Assembly (NCBI RefSeq): GCF_029017505.1
Contig: NZ_JAQGEI010000024.1
Location: 1-64,000, forward strand
Source of the DNA: Sedimenticola hydrogenitrophicus
Lineage (GTDB): Bacteria; Pseudomonadota; Gammaproteobacteria; Chromatiales; Chromatiaceae
Length of the DNA: 64,000 nucleotides
Reading direction: 5' to 3'
The position numbers and the translations under genes are program-made. Shown piece after piece: positions 7,272 to 16,799 of the stretch (position 1 is the first letter of the stretch; every line of letters begins with the position of its first letter). The notes beneath the pieces were generated by a model. It was not told where the DNA came from and did no database searches. It saw only the letters and a list, made by a program, of their open reading frames with translations.

Positions 7272-7843
7272 TGGCGCATGCGGTCAGGGCGATTGATAGC
7301 TTGGAGACGGTGTATGCCGGATTGATGGCGGGGCGCCGGGGCGAGCCGGTGGAGAAGCCGCTGGCGCGCATGCTCGCCTCCTGGTCGGTGGGGCTGGGCG
7401 TCATGCCCGACTGGCTGGGCCTGGGTGAGATGCCGTTTCGCCGGATGATGGCGCGGCATTTTCCCGCGGCCGATCCAGACCGGGTGGTGCGGCTCGGCCG
7501 GCCGCTCGGTTTCAACCGTCACGATGAGCGGGAGGAGCTGAACCAGCTGCTGCTGGCGGGGCGCACGGGCGCCAGTGAATCGGAGGTGTGGATGGCCGGC
7601 ATTGTGACCGTGGGTTGCCTGGGGAACGATCACCTGTGGCAGGACCTGGGCCTCTGGAGTCGCCCCGACCTGTCGCAACTGATGCTGGACAATTTCGCGC
7701 CGCTGGCGCTGCGCAACGACAAGAACATGAAGTGGAAACGCTTCCTCTACAAGCAGCTGTGCGAGGCGGAAGGCATCTATGTCTGTCGCTCGCCCAGTTG
7801 CGAGGTGTGTGTCGATTACGCGAAATGTTTTGTGCAATCGTAG
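7271..7843 (+). CDS. nifQ: NifQ, molybdenum donor for FeMo-cofactor synthesis
   Basis: 190 residues. NifQ carries a Mo-Fe-S cluster and delivers molybdenum to the NifEN/NifH machinery. The family signature C-x4-C-x2-C-x5-C is complete near the C terminus (CRSPSCEVCVDYAKC). The upstream part matches NifQ in length and in the GMP-xW and NHLWQDLGL-type conserved stretches. ATG 7271 overlaps the stop of the ferredoxin, which points to coupled translation of ferredoxin and NifQ. A GTG at 7268 is a less likely start. Confidence 0.95.
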   Translation: MAHAVRAIDSLETVYAGLMAGRRGEPVEKPLARMLASWSVGLGVMPDWLGLGEMPFRRMMARHFPAADPDRVVRLGRPLGFNRHDEREELNQLLLAGRTGASESEVWMAGIVTVGCLGNDHLWQDLGLWSRPDLSQLMLDNFAPLALRNDKNMKWKRFLYKQLCEAEGIYVCRSPSCEVCVDYAKCFVQS

Positions 7844-7925
7844 GGGCAGGCCCCCGTGCCTGCCCGGATGGGATGGTGGCGGAATCGAACGGGCAACCAC
7901 GGGGGGTTGCCCATACGTGGGGTGC
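7843..7925. repeat. TAGGGGCAGGCCCCCGTGCCTG palindromic repeat
   Basis: One copy of the family also found at 9170-9247 and in tandem at 31453-31812. It follows nifQ directly and reaches to the start of draG. Confidence 0.75.
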
Positions 7926-7933
7926 GGGGGTCG

Positions 7934-8905
7934 GTGCAAACATCACTATCACTGGAGCAACGCGCCCTCGGCGCCTACCTGGGGCTGGCCGTCGGCGATG
8001 CCCTGGGGGCCACGACCGAGTTCCTTACCCCCCAGGAGATCCGGGAAAATCACGGGGTCCACAAGAAGATTGTCGGTGGCGGCTGGTTGCATTTGAAGCC
8101 CGGCCAGGTGACCGACGATACAGGCATGAGCCTGGCCCTCGGCGAATCGATCCTGGCGCAGGGCGGGGTGCGCGCGGTGCCGGTGGCACGGGCGTTCAGT
8201 GACTGGATGCGCACCAAGCCGGTGGATATCGGTCACACGGTGCGGCGCGGCATTGTCCACTTCCGCGACAGCGGCGTGCCGTGCGTGCCGGAGAATGAAT
8301 TCGATGCCGGCAATGGCGCCTGCATGCGCTCGCTGCCGGTGGCCATCGCCTACTGGAATGCCCCCCATGAGCGGCTGGTCGAGGCCTCGCGTACCCAGTC
8401 CCATGTCACCCACAACAACCCCCAGGCCGATGCCGGGACGGAGGCCGTATTGCGCATGCTGGTAGCCGCCTTCCGGGGCGAACCGCCGGCGACCTTGCAT
8501 AACATCGCTCTGGAGTTGGTGGCGCAACAGCGCGCCTACCGCTTTGACCGGCGCCCGGTGGAGAATCCCAGCGGCTGGATGGTGGAGACCCTGCAGGCGG
8601 TATTTCAGGCCTTCTTCGCCCATGACAGCCTGGAGGCGATCCTGATCGACGTGGTCAACCGGGGCGGGGACGCCGATACCACCGGGGCGATTGCCGGCAT
8701 GCTGGCCGGTGCCTGCCATGGGGTGGAGGCCATCCCCCGGCGCTGGCTCCGGGCGCTGGACCGGGAGGTGCGGGTGGCCTGTGAAGACCAGGCGCTGGCG
8801 CTGCTTGAGTTGGCGCAGACGGCTGAGTGGGGTCGGGGTTGTTCTGTTGAGGGGAAATACAGCCACGCAGGATGTGCTGAGCCCGGCGACACGCATCACC
8901 GGTGA
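7934..8905 (+). CDS. draG: DraG, ADP-ribosyl-dinitrogenase reductase hydrolase
   Basis: About 323 residues. DraG removes ADP-ribose from the NifH arginine and reactivates nitrogenase when energy or nitrogen status allows. It has the ADP-ribosylglycohydrolase motifs GLAVGDALGA, VTDDTGM and the C-terminal NRGGDADTTGAIAG metal-binding stretch. The reading frame is open further upstream, but there it crosses a palindromic repeat, so GTG 7934 (VQTSLSLEQRALG) is taken as start; no clear ribosome site is seen. draG follows nifQ, while draT lies 3 kb away beside nifH. The last about 30 residues after AEWGRG look non-conserved. Confidence 0.88.
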   Translation: MQTSLSLEQRALGAYLGLAVGDALGATTEFLTPQEIRENHGVHKKIVGGGWLHLKPGQVTDDTGMSLALGESILAQGGVRAVPVARAFSDWMRTKPVDIGHTVRRGIVHFRDSGVPCVPENEFDAGNGACMRSLPVAIAYWNAPHERLVEASRTQSHVTHNNPQADAGTEAVLRMLVAAFRGEPPATLHNIALELVAQQRAYRFDRRPVENPSGWMVETLQAVFQAFFAHDSLEAILIDVVNRGGDADTTGAIAGMLAGACHGVEAIPRRWLRALDREVRVACEDQALALLELAQTAEWGRGCSVEGKYSHAGCAEPGDTHHR

Positions 8906-9350
8906 TTGATGCGGTTCGTTTTACTCACCGCATCCTACGATTTCGGAATTCGTAGGGTGGATAAGCATCGGCGCATCCACCATGAATAGGAGGCGGTGGA
9001 TGCGCAAGCTTATCCACCCTACAAATACTTCGGCGGTGGTCCGTAGAAGGTGTCGGAGTCGCGCGTCGAACTCCGTGATGAATTCCTCCGGAAGTGGATG
9101 CGCGACTCCGACACCTGTTGCCGCTCGGTATGCATTCCCACGCGGAGCGTGGGAACGAGGAACGGACTCGTAGGGGCAGGCCCCCGTGCCTGCCCGGACG
9201 GGGTGGGGGTTGTGTCGAGTGGGCAACCACGGGGGGTTGCCCCTACGTAGCGCATGAAGGTCGCGGCATGGCGTGTAGAGGTCTGTTCATCAGGGGGTAG
9301 ACGGGCACGTTTTTTGTGCCCACGCGGAAGCCACCGACCAGACAACGTCA
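8906..9350. repeat. repeat-filled region between draG and hemerythrin
   Basis: No gene seen. In order it holds a GATGCGG/CCGCATC hairpin just after draG, a TAGGGTGGATAAGC palindrome (8952-9022), a GTCGGAGTC hairpin with 17-nt arms (9048-9116), a TTCCCACGC/GCGTGGGAA hairpin at about 9135-9156, and a TAGGGGCAGG palindrome (9170-9247). The first hairpin could end draG transcripts. Confidence 0.75.
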
Positions 9351-9752
9351 TCAGCCATTGCCGTTCAGTTTGAGGTGCGCCGCCAGGGCGCTGTCCATGG
9401 TGCGGGCGTGCAGGTCGAACCAGCCGGGCAGGTGATTTTGTACATAGTCCTGGCCCATGGCGATTGAACCCCGCGCCACCTTTTCGCCGAACCGGTCGAG
9501 TTCCCCAAGCACCCGCTGGTGTTCATCGGTATGTTCGCGGATGGCCGAAAAGCGGTACTGCTCCATCAGGGCCGCCTCCGAATTGAAATGGGCATGGGTG
9601 TGCTTCACCAGCTGCGCAAACAGGGTGACAAAGTCATCCCGCTCCGAGACGGCGAGTTGATTGACCAACGCGATGAATTCGTGATGGGTCTGGTCCATGG
9701 TGGTTACGCCCAGCCGGTAACTGGGGTTGTCGGCATCGATCATCGGTTGCAT
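9351..9752 (-). CDS. bacteriohemerythrin
   Basis: 133 residues from ATG 9752, which has GGAG eight bases upstream; the frame stays open to 9806, but that part reaches into a repeat. Di-iron ligands of the hemerythrin fold are visible: His and Glu/Phe in MDQTHHEF, HTHAHFNSE, REHTDEHQR and WFDLHARTMD. These cytoplasmic four-helix proteins bind O2 reversibly. Next to nitrogenase regulatory genes an oxygen-buffering or sensing role is plausible but not shown. No nif-type promoter was found upstream. Confidence 0.9.
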   Translation of the reverse strand: MQPMIDADNPSYRLGVTTMDQTHHEFIALVNQLAVSERDDFVTLFAQLVKHTHAHFNSEAALMEQYRFSAIREHTDEHQRVLGELDRFGEKVARGSIAMGQDYVQNHLPGWFDLHARTMDSALAAHLKLNGNG

Positions 9753-9798
9753 AACTTGAACTCCGGTCATGCGGAATTGTTGGAAGGGATCGGCGTCG

Positions 9799-9941
9799 AA
9801 TGGCACTTACTTAAGGCGAATTGCAGGATTTCCGTCATTCCGGCGCAGGCCGGAATCCAGGAATACCGCCACCATTAGGCAGTCTGGATCCCGGCCTTCG
9901 CCGGGATGACGGTGGTTCTTGGCTTAAGTAAGTGCCATTCG
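9799..9941. repeat. AATGGCACTTACTTAAG palindromic repeat, short form
   Basis: Long inverted repeat ending in AATGGCACTTACTTAAG and its complement, with CCGGCGCAGGCCGG and GATCCCGGC cores. Longer copies lie at 16526-16708 and 21910-22091. Confidence 0.8.
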
Positions 9942-10011
9942 GGTCGGAGTCAAATTGGTTTAGGATTGTTTGCTTCCACCCGCATCATTGATCCAATTTG
10001 ACTCCGACCCC
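9941..10011. repeat. GTCGGAGTC hairpin repeat at the 3' end of the SIR2-like gene
   Basis: 18-nt arms (GGGTCGGAGTCAAATTGG and complement). The right arm supplies the last codons and stop of the minus-strand SIR2-like gene. Confidence 0.8.
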
Positions 10012-10887
10012 ATCGATTCCGATCCCGGTCTCATGTTTCGGCACGATGGCGGCCGCTGCCATCAGGTCGCTGACGTCGGCCTCGATGATCTCGATGTTCA
10101 GGCGTTGGCAGAAACGCCGCTCCTTGGCATTCGGCTTGGCAATCAGCGCCCAGCCGGCAGGGGTGGCAGCGTCATAGATCATGTCGGAGAGTACCATGCG
10201 TTCGGTGTCCCGGGTCATGCGCAGGCCGATGAACAGGTACTGTTTTTCCTTGCGGTAGCGCTTGACGAAATCGGGGATGGCGAAGCCGCCCATCAGCTCG
10301 GAGATGTAGTCGACGTAGTCGGCGTCCGAGGCGATATAGGTGGCGTCCGGCAGCGGGCTGCCCATCGGTTTGAACAGGATGGGCAGGGAGGTGTCCACCG
10401 CCTCCTGTTCGATCTCCCGCTCGGAATAGCGCATGCCGTCGTAGTGGTGAATGCGGAAGCGGTAGTCGGTGCCGGCAATCCGCGAGATGCCGCGGATCAG
10501 GGTGTGGGGCCGGTCGGCATAGCCCAGCTGCAGCTGGTTGTCGCGGTTGATGTCGATCACATAGGGTGTCCCGATCGCCGCGAGCCACGCATGCAGGGGC
10601 GAGCGGCTCCAGCGGGTTGCACCGTAGGTGCTGTCGAGAAAGCGGTTGACCGCACTGCGGCCGCGTTTCAGTTCGATATCCATGGCCGCCCGGGGAAACT
10701 CGTACATCAGCCGTGGGGACATGGGGTTGCCGTTGTTCATGGCGAGGATCAGGCTGTCACTGTCGGCGGGGATCGGTTCACCGGTCTCGATATTGATCAC
10801 GCCGTCGAGTGCGCCGGCCCCCAGGTAGGGCACGATGTCGCCGCTACCGATGCCGTCGATCAGGTCCTGCATGCTTGTCTCTGCCAT
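9985..10887 (-). CDS. SIR2-like family protein with nif-type promoter
   Basis: 300 residues. The N-terminal half has the SIR2-like NAD-binding pattern (VPYLGAGALDGV at residues 18-29, later INRDNQLQLGY and HYDGMRY), as in SIR2_2 domains. The catalytic role is unproven; such proteins could consume or sense NAD, and NAD is also the DraT substrate. The last eight or so residues (GVGVKLDQ) are encoded by a hairpin repeat and look acquired. It lies between draG and draT and has its own NifA site and sigma54 promoter, so it belongs to the nif regulon. Start ATG 10887 has a good AAGGAG. Confidence 0.8.
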   Translation of the reverse strand: MAETSMQDLIDGIGSGDIVPYLGAGALDGVINIETGEPIPADSDSLILAMNNGNPMSPRLMYEFPRAAMDIELKRGRSAVNRFLDSTYGATRWSRSPLHAWLAAIGTPYVIDINRDNQLQLGYADRPHTLIRGISRIAGTDYRFRIHHYDGMRYSEREIEQEAVDTSLPILFKPMGSPLPDATYIASDADYVDYISELMGGFAIPDFVKRYRKEKQYLFIGLRMTRDTERMVLSDMIYDAATPAGWALIAKPNAKERRFCQRLNIEIIEADVSDLMAAAAIVPKHETGIGIDGVGVKLDQ

Positions 10888-10925
10888 TTTCCGTGCTCCT
10901 TAATAATGGGGATTCACAAGGCAGC

Positions 10926-10941
10926 AGCAAGAGCCGGGCCA
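10926..10941 (-). promoter_or_regulatory. sigma54 promoter of the SIR2-like gene
   Basis: On the minus strand it reads TGGCCCGGCTCTTGCT: GG-N10-GC with one change from the TGGCAC consensus. It lies about 40 bp before the start codon. Confidence 0.7.
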
Positions 10942-11005
10942 GATTGGCCGATCCGTATCGGAACAACGACTTAGCGATATCCGGGGTGGGCATTGTGAAT
11001 ACGAT

Positions 11006-11021
11006 TGTCGGCTTTGCTACA
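11006..11021 (-). promoter_or_regulatory. NifA upstream activator site of the SIR2-like gene
   Basis: TGT-N10-ACA, 66 bp upstream of the sigma54 core, the same spacing as at nifB. Confidence 0.7.
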
Positions 11022-11073
11022 CAACGTCGTGGTCTTCCAATCTAATATTGCCGGGTAAATCTGTTTCAGTTTC

Positions 11074-11196
11074 GTAGGGTGGATAAGCCGGTAGGCGCAT
11101 CCACCATTGCTTTGTCCAGTAATGGAATTATGCCGCGGAGATCATGGATGGCCGGGAGCGGTCGCGGTGGATGCGCTGTCGCTTATCCACCCTACG
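11074..11196. repeat. TAGGGTGGATAAGC palindromic repeat
   Basis: Outer arms GTAGGGTGGATAAG and complement enclose an unrelated middle part. It lies between the SIR2-like promoter and the end of draT. Confidence 0.75.
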
Positions 11197-11236
11197 AACT
11201 ATTGGGTAGTTTTGTGCGGCGGGCTACTACACAGGA

Positions 11237-12082
11237 CTAAAATGGCTTCAGCGCGACTTCATACACCCCACCGATCACCAGGTACTCATCCTCGCCACTC
11301 AGCCGGCCCGGCAGTAGCCCCGGGAGATAGACCAGTTTGCTCAGCGGGATCTTGGCTTCAAGAATATAGTCACCGAACTCGTCGGCCCGTTCGCGGTTGC
11401 CGGTAAAGGAGTTGATGTTGTTCAGCACCAGGATATAGATATGCCGGGCCGGTTGATGCAGCACCTCATGTTCATCGATGCGGTTGATGCCACGGTACAG
11501 GGTGAGATGGGTCTGCGCGGGGAACTGGCGGCGCACCTCGTACTGGCAGTAGGTGTAGAGCAGGTCGAGCTGGGACTCCAGGGCATTGGTGTTGTACAGC
11601 CCCTGGGTGCGGGCCGCCAGATAGTGCTGGTAAGTCTTGGAGTTGATATCGCCCACCGGTCCCTGGTGGTTGCGCGGCAGCAGGCCGAAGCGCGATTCCA
11701 CCCAGCCTTTCAACACGGCCGCCTCCTTGCCGTCGGCATCGAACAGCCAGCCGCGCAGGATGCGCAGGTAGTCCGCCCGGCGCCGGTTCTGTTTGCCGGG
11801 TTGGTCGGGCAGTCCGGCCTCGTCCGGATTATCCAGCAGAAAACCGGAACGCATATAGTCCTGAAAATTCTCCGCCCGCTCGGCGGCATCCGCTATCTGC
11901 TGCAGATTGCTGAACAGCGCGGCATGCAACTCCTGCACGCCGTCCAGGTGGAGCGGCGCCGGGTGGTGCTGGAAGGTCAGGCTGCCGAGGATCACCGGCG
12001 GCAGATTGCAGTGGTTGATGGAGAGCCGGGCGCTGGCCGGCAGCGAGGCGCTGTCAGGCGCGGTTTGTCTGTATTCATCCAT
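11237..12082 (-). CDS. draT: DraT, NAD+-dinitrogenase-reductase ADP-ribosyltransferase
   Basis: 281 residues from ATG 12082 (MDEYRQTAPD); the frame also allows a TTG at 12106. DraT transfers ADP-ribose from NAD+ to the conserved arginine of NifH and so shuts nitrogenase off after ammonium or darkness/energy shifts. Recognised by CNLPPVILGSLTFQHHP, LYRGINRID (NAD-binding) and NNINSFTGNRERADEFGDYI. It is transcribed away from nifH, and the NifA site of nifH overlaps its start codon. No clear promoter of its own was seen in the 186-bp gap. Confidence 0.93.
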   Translation of the reverse strand: MDEYRQTAPDSASLPASARLSINHCNLPPVILGSLTFQHHPAPLHLDGVQELHAALFSNLQQIADAAERAENFQDYMRSGFLLDNPDEAGLPDQPGKQNRRRADYLRILRGWLFDADGKEAAVLKGWVESRFGLLPRNHQGPVGDINSKTYQHYLAARTQGLYNTNALESQLDLLYTYCQYEVRRQFPAQTHLTLYRGINRIDEHEVLHQPARHIYILVLNNINSFTGNRERADEFGDYILEAKIPLSKLVYLPGLLPGRLSGEDEYLVIGGVYEVALKPF

Positions 12083-12085
12083 ACA
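12070..12085 (+). promoter_or_regulatory. NifA upstream activator site of nifH
   Basis: TGT-N10-ACA, 99 bp before the sigma54 core. It overlaps the draT start codon, so NifA binding could also affect draT expression. Confidence 0.75.
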
Positions 12086-12166
12086 ATTGACCGGGGTTTG
12101 TAGCAAACCCGACTGTTGAATCCTGCCCTTGCTTAATAAAAATACCGTTTTATTACAGTCAGTTAA

Positions 12167-13144
<978 letters not shown>

Positions 13145-13162
13145 GCGAAGGGGATGTCAGCT

Positions 13163-13248
13163 GTAGGTTGGGGTGAGCTTGCGAACCCCAACAATTGCAA
13201 GGCCGAACCATCCCGGTTTGTTGGGGTTCGTTCCTCACCCCAACCTAC
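13163..13248. repeat. TAGGTTGGGGTGAG palindromic repeat between nifH and nifD
   Basis: Inverted repeat with outer arms GTAGGTTGGGGTGAG. Able to form a strong RNA hairpin after the nifH stop codon. Relatives lie at 28448, 49365 and 56132. Confidence 0.8.
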
Positions 13249-13260
13249 GGATTATTTCAT

Positions 13261-13308
13261 GACCCCGCGTATCCATGGATTAGTGGTGCCGGGAGAAGGA
13301 GAAGATTT
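13261..13308 (+). promoter_or_regulatory. leader shared by nifD and nifK
   Basis: The bases GGATTAGTGG followed by GC and GGGAG recur at 14890-14931 before nifK, both directly upstream of the ribosome site. This points to a common 5' leader, perhaps for RNA processing or balanced translation of the two subunits. Confidence 0.5.
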
Positions 13309-14790
13309 ATGTCAACCATGACACGCGAAGAGACCGCCGCCCTGATCCAGGAGGTGCTTGAAGTCTACCCAGAGAGTGCACGTGAAGAGCGTGCCAAACA
13401 TCTCACGGTGAATGACCAGGAGGTGGAGCAGTCGAAAAAGTGCATCACCTCCAACCGTAAATCCCTGCCGGGTGTAATGACCATCCGCGGTTGCGCCTAC
13501 GCCGGCTCCAAGGGCGTGGTCTGGGGTCCGATCAAGGACATGATCCACATCTCCCACGGACCGGTCGGTTGCGGCCAGTACTCCCGTGCCGGGCGGCGTA
13601 ACTATTATGTCGGCACCACCGGCATCAATACCTTCGGCACCATGAACTTCACCTCTGATTTCCAGGAGAAGGATATCGTCTTCGGCGGCGACAAGAAGCT
13701 GTCCAAGATCATGACCGAGATCGAGCAGCTGTTCCCGCTCAACAAGGGCATCACCATCCAGTCCGAGTGTCCCATCGGCCTGATCGGCGACGACATCGAG
13801 GCGGTGGCCAAGCAGGCCGCCAAGACGCTGGAAAAACCGGTCGTGCCGGTGCGTTGCGAGGGTTTTCGCGGTGTCTCCCAGTCCCTGGGTCACCACATCG
13901 CCAATGATGCGGTACGCGACTGGGTGCTGGGCAACCGCGACGAGGACACCAGCTTCGTGAGCACCCCCTATGACGTGACCATTCTCGGCGATTACAACAT
14001 CGGTGGTGACGCCTGGGCCTCCCGTACCCTGCTGGAGGATATGGGCCTGCGGGTGATCGCCCAGTGGTCCGGCGACGGTACCCTGGCGGAGATGGAGAAC
14101 ACCCCCAAGGCCAAGCTCAACCTGCTGCACTGCTATCGCTCGATGAACTACATCTCGCGGCACATGGAAGAGAAGTACGGCGTGCCCTGGATGGAGTACA
14201 ACTTCTTCGGTCCGACCAAGATCGCCGAATCACTGCGCCAGATCGCCGCGTTCTTCGATGAGACCATCCAGGCCAATGCCGAGAAGGTGATCGAGAAGTA
14301 CCAGGCCGAGTACCAGGCGGTGATCAACAAGTACCGTCCGCGCCTGGAAGGCAAGCGGGTGATGCTCTACGTGGGCGGTCTGCGTCCGCGCCATATCATC
14401 GGCGCCTACGAGGACCTGGGCATGGAAGTGGTCGGCACCGGCTACGAGTTCGGCCACAACGACGACTACGATCGCACCATCAAGGAGATGGGCAACGCCA
14501 CCCTGATCTACGACGACGTGACCGGCTACGAGTTCGAGGAGTTCGTCAAGCGGGTCAAGCCCGACCTGATCGGTTCCGGTATCAAGGAGAAGTACATCTT
14601 CCAGAAGATGGGCATCCCCTTCCGCCAGATGCACTCCTGGGATTACTCGGGTCCCTATCACGGCTATGACGGCTTCGCCATCTTCGCCCGCGATATGGAC
14701 ATGACCCTGAACAATCCCTGCTGGAGCAAGGTCCAGGCGCCCTGGCTGAAAAGCGAGGAGGCCGCGGAAGCCGCCGTGGCCGGCGCCTGA
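13309..14790 (+). CDS. nifD: NifD, nitrogenase MoFe protein alpha chain
   Basis: 493 residues, normal length. It holds FeMo-co and, with NifK, the P-cluster in the cytoplasmic alpha2beta2 protein. P-cluster ligands are Cys62, Cys88 and Cys154; FeMo-co ligands are Cys275 and His442. These positions coincide with the Azotobacter numbering. Active-site neighbours are present in [12 protein letters not shown] and [11 protein letters not shown]. The start ATG 13309 has AGAAGGAG upstream; the longer open frame reaches back into the intergenic repeat and is not used. Co-transcribed with nifH and nifK. Confidence 0.98.
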   Translation: MSTMTREETAALIQEVLEVYPESAREERAKHLTVNDQEVEQSKKCITSNRKSLPGVMTIRGCAYAGSKGVVWGPIKDMIHISHGPVGCGQYSRAGRRNYYVGTTGINTFGTMNFTSDFQEKDIVFGGDKKLSKIMTEIEQLFPLNKGITIQSECPIGLIGDDIEAVAKQAAKTLEKPVVPVRCEGFRGVSQSLGHHIANDAVRDWVLGNRDEDTSFVSTPYDVTILGDYNIGGDAWASRTLLEDMGLRVIAQWSGDGTLAEMENTPKAKLNLLHCYRSMNYISRHMEEKYGVPWMEYNFFGPTKIAESLRQIAAFFDETIQANAEKVIEKYQAEYQAVINKYRPRLEGKRVMLYVGGLRPRHIIGAYEDLGMEVVGTGYEFGHNDDYDRTIKEMGNATLIYDDVTGYEFEEFVKRVKPDLIGSGIKEKYIFQKMGIPFRQMHSWDYSGPYHGYDGFAIFARDMDMTLNNPCWSKVQAPWLKSEEAAEAAVAGA

Positions 14791-14810
14791 TTCCATGGAG
14801 GTAGGTTGGG

Positions 14811-14859
14811 TTGACGGAGGAAACCCAACGTTGGGCTTCGCAAGCTCAGCCCAACCTAC
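14811..14859. repeat. TAGGTTGGGTTGA palindromic repeat between nifD and nifK
   Basis: Short inverted repeat (GTAGGTTGGG...CCCAACCTAC) in the nifD-nifK spacer, followed by the shared leader at 14890-14931. Confidence 0.75.
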
Positions 14860-14889
14860 ATTCGAGGCATAACAAGTTTATTTTTATCT

Positions 14890-14931
14890 GACCCGTCGTC
14901 CACGGATTAGTGGCGCGGGAGGAGAAAGATC
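14890..14931 (+). promoter_or_regulatory. leader of nifK, similar to the nifD leader
   Basis: Contains GGATTAGTGG and GCGGGAGGAGAAAG directly before the nifK ATG; aligns with 13261-13308 apart from a few single-base gaps. Confidence 0.5.
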
Positions 14932-16503
14932 ATGAGTCAGCTAGTCGAAGACATCAAACCGAGTTATCCCCTGTTCCGGCAGGACGAGTACAAGGATACC
15001 CTGAAGAACAAACAGGAGTTGTTCGAGGAGAAGGTTCCCCAGGAGAAGATCGAAGAGGTGTTCCAGTGGTCCACCACGGTGGAGTACAAGGAGCTCAACT
15101 TCAATCGCGAGGCGCTGACCGTCAACCCGGCCAAGGCGTGTCAGCCGCTGGGTGCCGTGCTCTGTGCCCTGGGCTTTGAAAAGACCCTGCCCTATGTGCA
15201 TGGTTCGCAGGGTTGCGTGGCCTATTTCCGCACTTACTTCAACCGCCACTTCAAGGAGCCGGTGGCCTGTGTCTCCGACTCCATGACCGAGGACGCGGCG
15301 GTGTTCGGCGGGCAGAAAAACATGTTAGCCGGCCTGGAGAACGCCAAGGCGCTGTACAAGCCGGAGATGATCGCCGTCTCCACCACCTGCATGGCCGAGG
15401 TGATCGGTGACGACCTGAACGCCTTTATCGGCAACGCCAAGAAAGAGGGCAGTGTCGAGCAGGAGTTCCCCACCCCGTTCGCCCATACCCCCAGTTTTGT
15501 CGGTTCCCATACCACCGGCTGGGACAACATGTTCGAGGGCATCCAGCGCTATTTCACCCTCAACTACATGGAAGACAAGGTGGTCGGCAGCAACGGCAAG
15601 ATCAACATCGTGCCGGGCTTTGAGACCTACCTGGGCAACTACCGGGTGATGAAGCGCATGATGGTGGAGATGGACGTCGAGTGCAGCCTGCTGAGCGATC
15701 CCAGCGACGTGCTGGATACCCCGGCGGACGGCGAGTATCGCATGTACGACGGCGGTACCACCATCGATGAGATTAAGGACGCGCCGAACGCCATCGACAC
15801 CCTCTACCTGCAGCCCTGGCAGTCGGTGAAGAGCCGCAAGTTCACCAAGAACACCTGGAAGCAGCCGGCCTCCGATATCGCCATTCCCATGGGACTGGAG
15901 GCGACCGACGAGTTCCTGATGAAGGTGTCGGAACTGACCGGCAAGCCGATCTCCGCTTCGCTGACCCGCGAGCGCGGCATCCTGGTGGACATGATGACCG
16001 ACAGCCACGCCTGGCTGCACGGCAAGTCGTTCGGTGTCTACGGCGATGCGGATTTCGTCCTGGGCATGGTGCGCTTCCTGCTGGAGGTGGGCGCGGAGCC
16101 GACCCAGATCCTTTGCAGCCACGCCAACAAGCGCTGGAAGAAGGCGGTGGAACAGCTGCTGGCCAACTCACCCTACGGCCAGAACAGCGAGGTGCACATC
16201 GGCAAGGATCTGTGGCACTTCCGTTCCCTGATGTTCACCAACAAACCGGACTTCATGATCGGCAACTCCTACGGCAAGTTCATCCAGCGCGACACCCTGC
16301 ACAAGGGCAAGGAGCACGAGGTGCCACTGATCCGTATCGGCTTCCCGATCTTCGACCGGCACCATATGCATCGGGACACCACCCTGGGTTACGAGGGTGC
16401 CATGTACATGCTCAAGACCCTGGTCAACGCGGTACTGGAACGGCTCGATGAAGAGACCCGGGGCATGGGTACCACGGACTACAACTACGACCTGATCCGT
16501 TAA
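14932..16503 (+). CDS. nifK: NifK, nitrogenase MoFe protein beta chain
   Basis: 523 residues, the usual length for the Azotobacter-type long beta chain with an extended N terminus. P-cluster ligands Cys70, Cys95 and Cys153 are in place (NPAKACQPLGA, HGSQGCVAYFR, STTCMAEVIGDD). The C-terminal GFPIFDRHHMHRDTTLGYEG stretch is typical of NifK. It works with NifD as the catalytic MoFe protein. A strong GGAGGAG lies just before ATG 14932. The next gene, nifT, is separated by 296 bp of repeat. Confidence 0.98.
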   Translation: MSQLVEDIKPSYPLFRQDEYKDTLKNKQELFEEKVPQEKIEEVFQWSTTVEYKELNFNREALTVNPAKACQPLGAVLCALGFEKTLPYVHGSQGCVAYFRTYFNRHFKEPVACVSDSMTEDAAVFGGQKNMLAGLENAKALYKPEMIAVSTTCMAEVIGDDLNAFIGNAKKEGSVEQEFPTPFAHTPSFVGSHTTGWDNMFEGIQRYFTLNYMEDKVVGSNGKINIVPGFETYLGNYRVMKRMMVEMDVECSLLSDPSDVLDTPADGEYRMYDGGTTIDEIKDAPNAIDTLYLQPWQSVKSRKFTKNTWKQPASDIAIPMGLEATDEFLMKVSELTGKPISASLTRERGILVDMMTDSHAWLHGKSFGVYGDADFVLGMVRFLLEVGAEPTQILCSHANKRWKKAVEQLLANSPYGQNSEVHIGKDLWHFRSLMFTNKPDFMIGNSYGKFIQRDTLHKGKEHEVPLIRIGFPIFDRHHMHRDTTLGYEGAMYMLKTLVNAVLERLDEETRGMGTTDYNYDLIR

Positions 16504-16513
16504 TCAGGTTAAG

Positions 16514-16745
16514 GGATCGGAGTCGAATGGCACTGACTTAAGGCGAATTGCAGGAGTTTCGTCATTCCGGCGCAGGCCGGAGGAGTGGTGCAGGGATGCA
16601 CCGTTTACGGACCTAAGGATGGAATCCAGGAATGCCGCCACCATTAAGCAGTCTGGATCCCGGCCTGCGCCGGGATGACGGTGGTTCTTGGCTTGAGTAA
16701 GCGCCATTCGGGTCGCAGTCAATATTTCTGACTCCGACCCCCGAT
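16514..16745. repeat. AATGGCACTGACTTAAG composite palindromic repeat
   Basis: Long form of the element at 9799, with a nested GGAGTGGTGCAGGGATGCACC segment, flanked on both sides by GTCGGAGTC-type arms. It fills the nifK-nifT gap. Confidence 0.8.
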
Positions 16746-16799
16746 CTACGGACAAGTAATGCGGCATTCAATTTTGCCGGCTGAAGTGAGGTAAGAACG

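Noticed and set aside
7856-7933. Longer N terminus for DraG
   Set aside because: The extra codons are entirely within a palindromic intergenic repeat that recurs elsewhere as non-coding DNA.
9753-9806. Upstream GTG start for the hemerythrin gene
   Set aside because: The GTG lies in the AATGGCAC repeat; ATG 9752 has a better ribosome site and a normal family N terminus.
9970-10974. Plus-strand open frame opposite the SIR2-like gene
   Set aside because: Shadow frame; the minus strand has the SIR2-like domain, ribosome site and nif-type promoter.
12083-12106. TTG start for draT at 12106
   Set aside because: ATG 12082 gives a normal protein; the eight extra residues are not needed.
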